Source: Candidatus Shapirobacteria bacterium
Lineage (GTDB): Bacteria > Patescibacteriota > Microgenomatia > UBA12405
Assembly (NCBI GenBank): GCA_003647605.1
Contig: QMND01000055.1
Coordinates: forward strand, 1 to 5,320
Direction: 5' to 3'
DNA: 5,320 nt
In this document: in pieces, positions 4,196 through 5,320 of the stretch
Numbering within the stretch: position 1 is the first letter of the stretch
Layout: each line of letters starts with the position of its first letter
The notes under the pieces: model-generated
Databases searched by the model: none
Seen by the model: the letters and a program-made list of their open reading frames with translations, nothing else
Told to the model about the DNA's origin: nothing
Position numbers and translations under genes: made by a program

Positions 4196-5317
4196 TTAGG
4201 TGATGAAGTTGAGATAATTATCTGAGTTTATTTCTTTGAAAACAGAATTAGTGTAGGTTGTTGACCACAGTTGGGGAGCTTGGCTTTTTTGAGCTTGCCA
4301 TTTAATTTCATAAGCAAATAATTTACCACTGTTTTCTTCGATTAAATCAATTTCTTGTTGTTGGTGGGTTCGCCAAAAGTAGTAATTGGTGAAGAAATTC
4401 GTATATGAGTTTTTTTTGATTCTTTCTATAATGACGAAATTTTCCCATAATTGCCCTAAATCATTTCGATTATCTATTTTGTTGAAATTGGATATCAAAG
4501 CGTTTCGAATACCTAAATCGTAAAAATAGTATTTGGACATTTTGGTGATTTCATTTCTAAGATTTCTAGAGAATCCAGATAGAGGAAAAATGACAAAGAC
4601 TTTTTCTAAAAGATTTAGATATTTCATAACGGTTCTATAGTTAAGACCAACCTTTTGGCCGATTTCTACGGTTGATACTTGTGAACCTATTTGAAAAGCT
4701 AGGAGTTTGAGTATTTTTAAGATAACTTTGGCGTTTTTGACACCTTCAAATTCGAGTAAATCTTTGAGTAAATAGGAATTGGTAATTTGTTGGATAGTTT
4801 TTTGTTTGTTATTTTTGTGTTTAGTGGTGATGACTTCGGGATATGTTCCATAAATTAAATAATTTTCTAGATTAGTTTTTGTGTCAAATTTGTCTTGTTG
4901 AGCCAAGAGTTCTTTTTGGGAAAGGCTGTAGAGTTTGACCACATTTTTGCGACCAGTTAGGGGTTCTGATGTTTTTGAGGCAAGATCGAATGATGATGAT
5001 CCAGTAGCAATGAAGTATCTGTCGGGGTAGTTGTCAACCATCAATTTTAGAGCTAGACCAATATTTTCAATTCGTTGAGCTTCGTCAATAACCAAGAGTT
5101 GATAATCGGCTACAAAATCTTGAGTGGATTGGAGACTGCATTGGGAAAGTTCGAGTCCTAGCTGGAGATTGTCACCGCTGACTATTTTATATTTGAGTTT
5201 GGTAGTGGATAGAAAGTTTTTGACAAGGGTGGTTTTGCCAACCTGTCTGGCTCCATAAATGATTAGAACCTTACCTTTTTTTAGTTGTTTTTTGATATTG
5301 ACGATTCTTTTTATCAT
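4196..5317 (-). CDS. AAA-family ATPase with DUF4143-type C-terminal domain
   Basis: This belongs to the widespread AAA_14/DUF4143 ATPases, whose cellular role is not settled. The Walker A is GARQVGKT (22-29), the Walker B LLVIDEAQ (74-81, Asp78 and Glu79), and a sensor-like ATGSSSFDL lies at 104-112. A winged-helix-like stretch, VEIGQKVGLNYRTVMKYLNLL (217-237), follows. The C-terminal part has LWENFVIIE (290-298), FWRTHQQQEIDL (314-325) and AYEIKW (335-340). Glu322-x-Asp324 with Glu337-x-Lys339 is the PD-(D/E)xK nuclease-like pattern seen in DUF4143, and it looks intact. The 373-residue length is normal. ATG at 5317 is only 3 bases from the window edge; MIKRIV is a typical family start, so the gene is probably complete, but promoter and leader are outside. 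It converges on ruvA with a 2-bp gap and no terminator. G+C is about 31% in lines counted by hand, lower than its neighbours, with weak strand skew. Confidence 0.9.
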   Translation of the reverse strand: MIKRIVNIKKQLKKGKVLIIYGARQVGKTTLVKNFLSTTKLKYKIVSGDNLQLGLELSQCSLQSTQDFVADYQLLVIDEAQRIENIGLALKLMVDNYPDRYFIATGSSSFDLASKTSEPLTGRKNVVKLYSLSQKELLAQQDKFDTKTNLENYLIYGTYPEVITTKHKNNKQKTIQQITNSYLLKDLLEFEGVKNAKVILKILKLLAFQIGSQVSTVEIGQKVGLNYRTVMKYLNLLEKVFVIFPLSGFSRNLRNEITKMSKYYFYDLGIRNALISNFNKIDNRNDLGQLWENFVIIERIKKNSYTNFFTNYYFWRTHQQQEIDLIEENSGKLFAYEIKWQAQKSQAPQLWSTTYTNSVFKEINSDNYLNFIT

Positions 5318-5320
5318 TAA

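Noticed and set aside
4180..4204. AGGTGAT repeated either side of the ruvA stop
   Set aside because: A 7-base match 18 bp apart in AT/G-rich coding sequence is expected by chance. It does not flank anything resembling an insertion.

Overview
The window is an AT-rich stretch of bacterial chromosome, about 40% G+C in most lines counted by hand. It carries four complete genes I can name, one complete gene I cannot, and a probable fragment at the left edge. No rRNA, tRNA, CRISPR array or insertion sequence is visible. The source looks like a Candidate Phyla Radiation (Patescibacteria) bacterium, most likely Microgenomates-like. The reasons are a divergent MurB with a Tyr-Asp-x-Ser-x-Phe motif, a compact ruvC-ruvA pair, near-absence of Shine-Dalgarno sequences, a DUF4143-type ATPase and a large unrecognised protein beside core genes. 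This assignment is an inference and no marker gene proves it. TGA acts as a stop (end of ruvC) and Trp is TGG, so the recoded TGA of Gracilibacteria/Absconditabacteria is not supported.

Layout, left to right. Positions 2-103 (+) look like the 3' end of an unidentified gene running into the 3' end of murB. MurB (86-1171, -) is the UDP-N-acetylenolpyruvoylglucosamine reductase of peptidoglycan synthesis. A 186-bp intergenic region (1172-1357) follows, with a 15-bp direct repeat at 32-bp spacing, a nested hairpin and a likely murB promoter. Next is a cysteine-free 571-residue protein of unknown function (1358-3073, -). A 56-bp divergent promoter region separates it from ruvC (3130-3594, +) and ruvA (3618-4193, +), which encode the Holliday junction resolvase and the junction-binding subunit of the branch-migration motor. 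ruvB is not in the window. An AAA ATPase with a C-terminal nuclease-like domain (4196-5317, -) converges on ruvA with a 2-bp gap.

Two threads link the genes. First, murB, ruvC and ruvA each have an extended -10-like TGnTAnnAT five or six bases before ATG and no strong Shine-Dalgarno, which suggests leaderless transcripts. Second, from the left edge to about 4190 the + strand is strongly G-rich over C. Minus-strand genes there encode Q/N/T/P/H-rich proteins, and plus-strand genes encode G/V/D/E-rich ones. The ATPase gene departs from this, with lower G+C and a much weaker skew, so it may be a later arrival.

Most of the window is housekeeping. The least explained parts are the 571-residue protein, the murB upstream repeats and the substituted active-site position in MurB.
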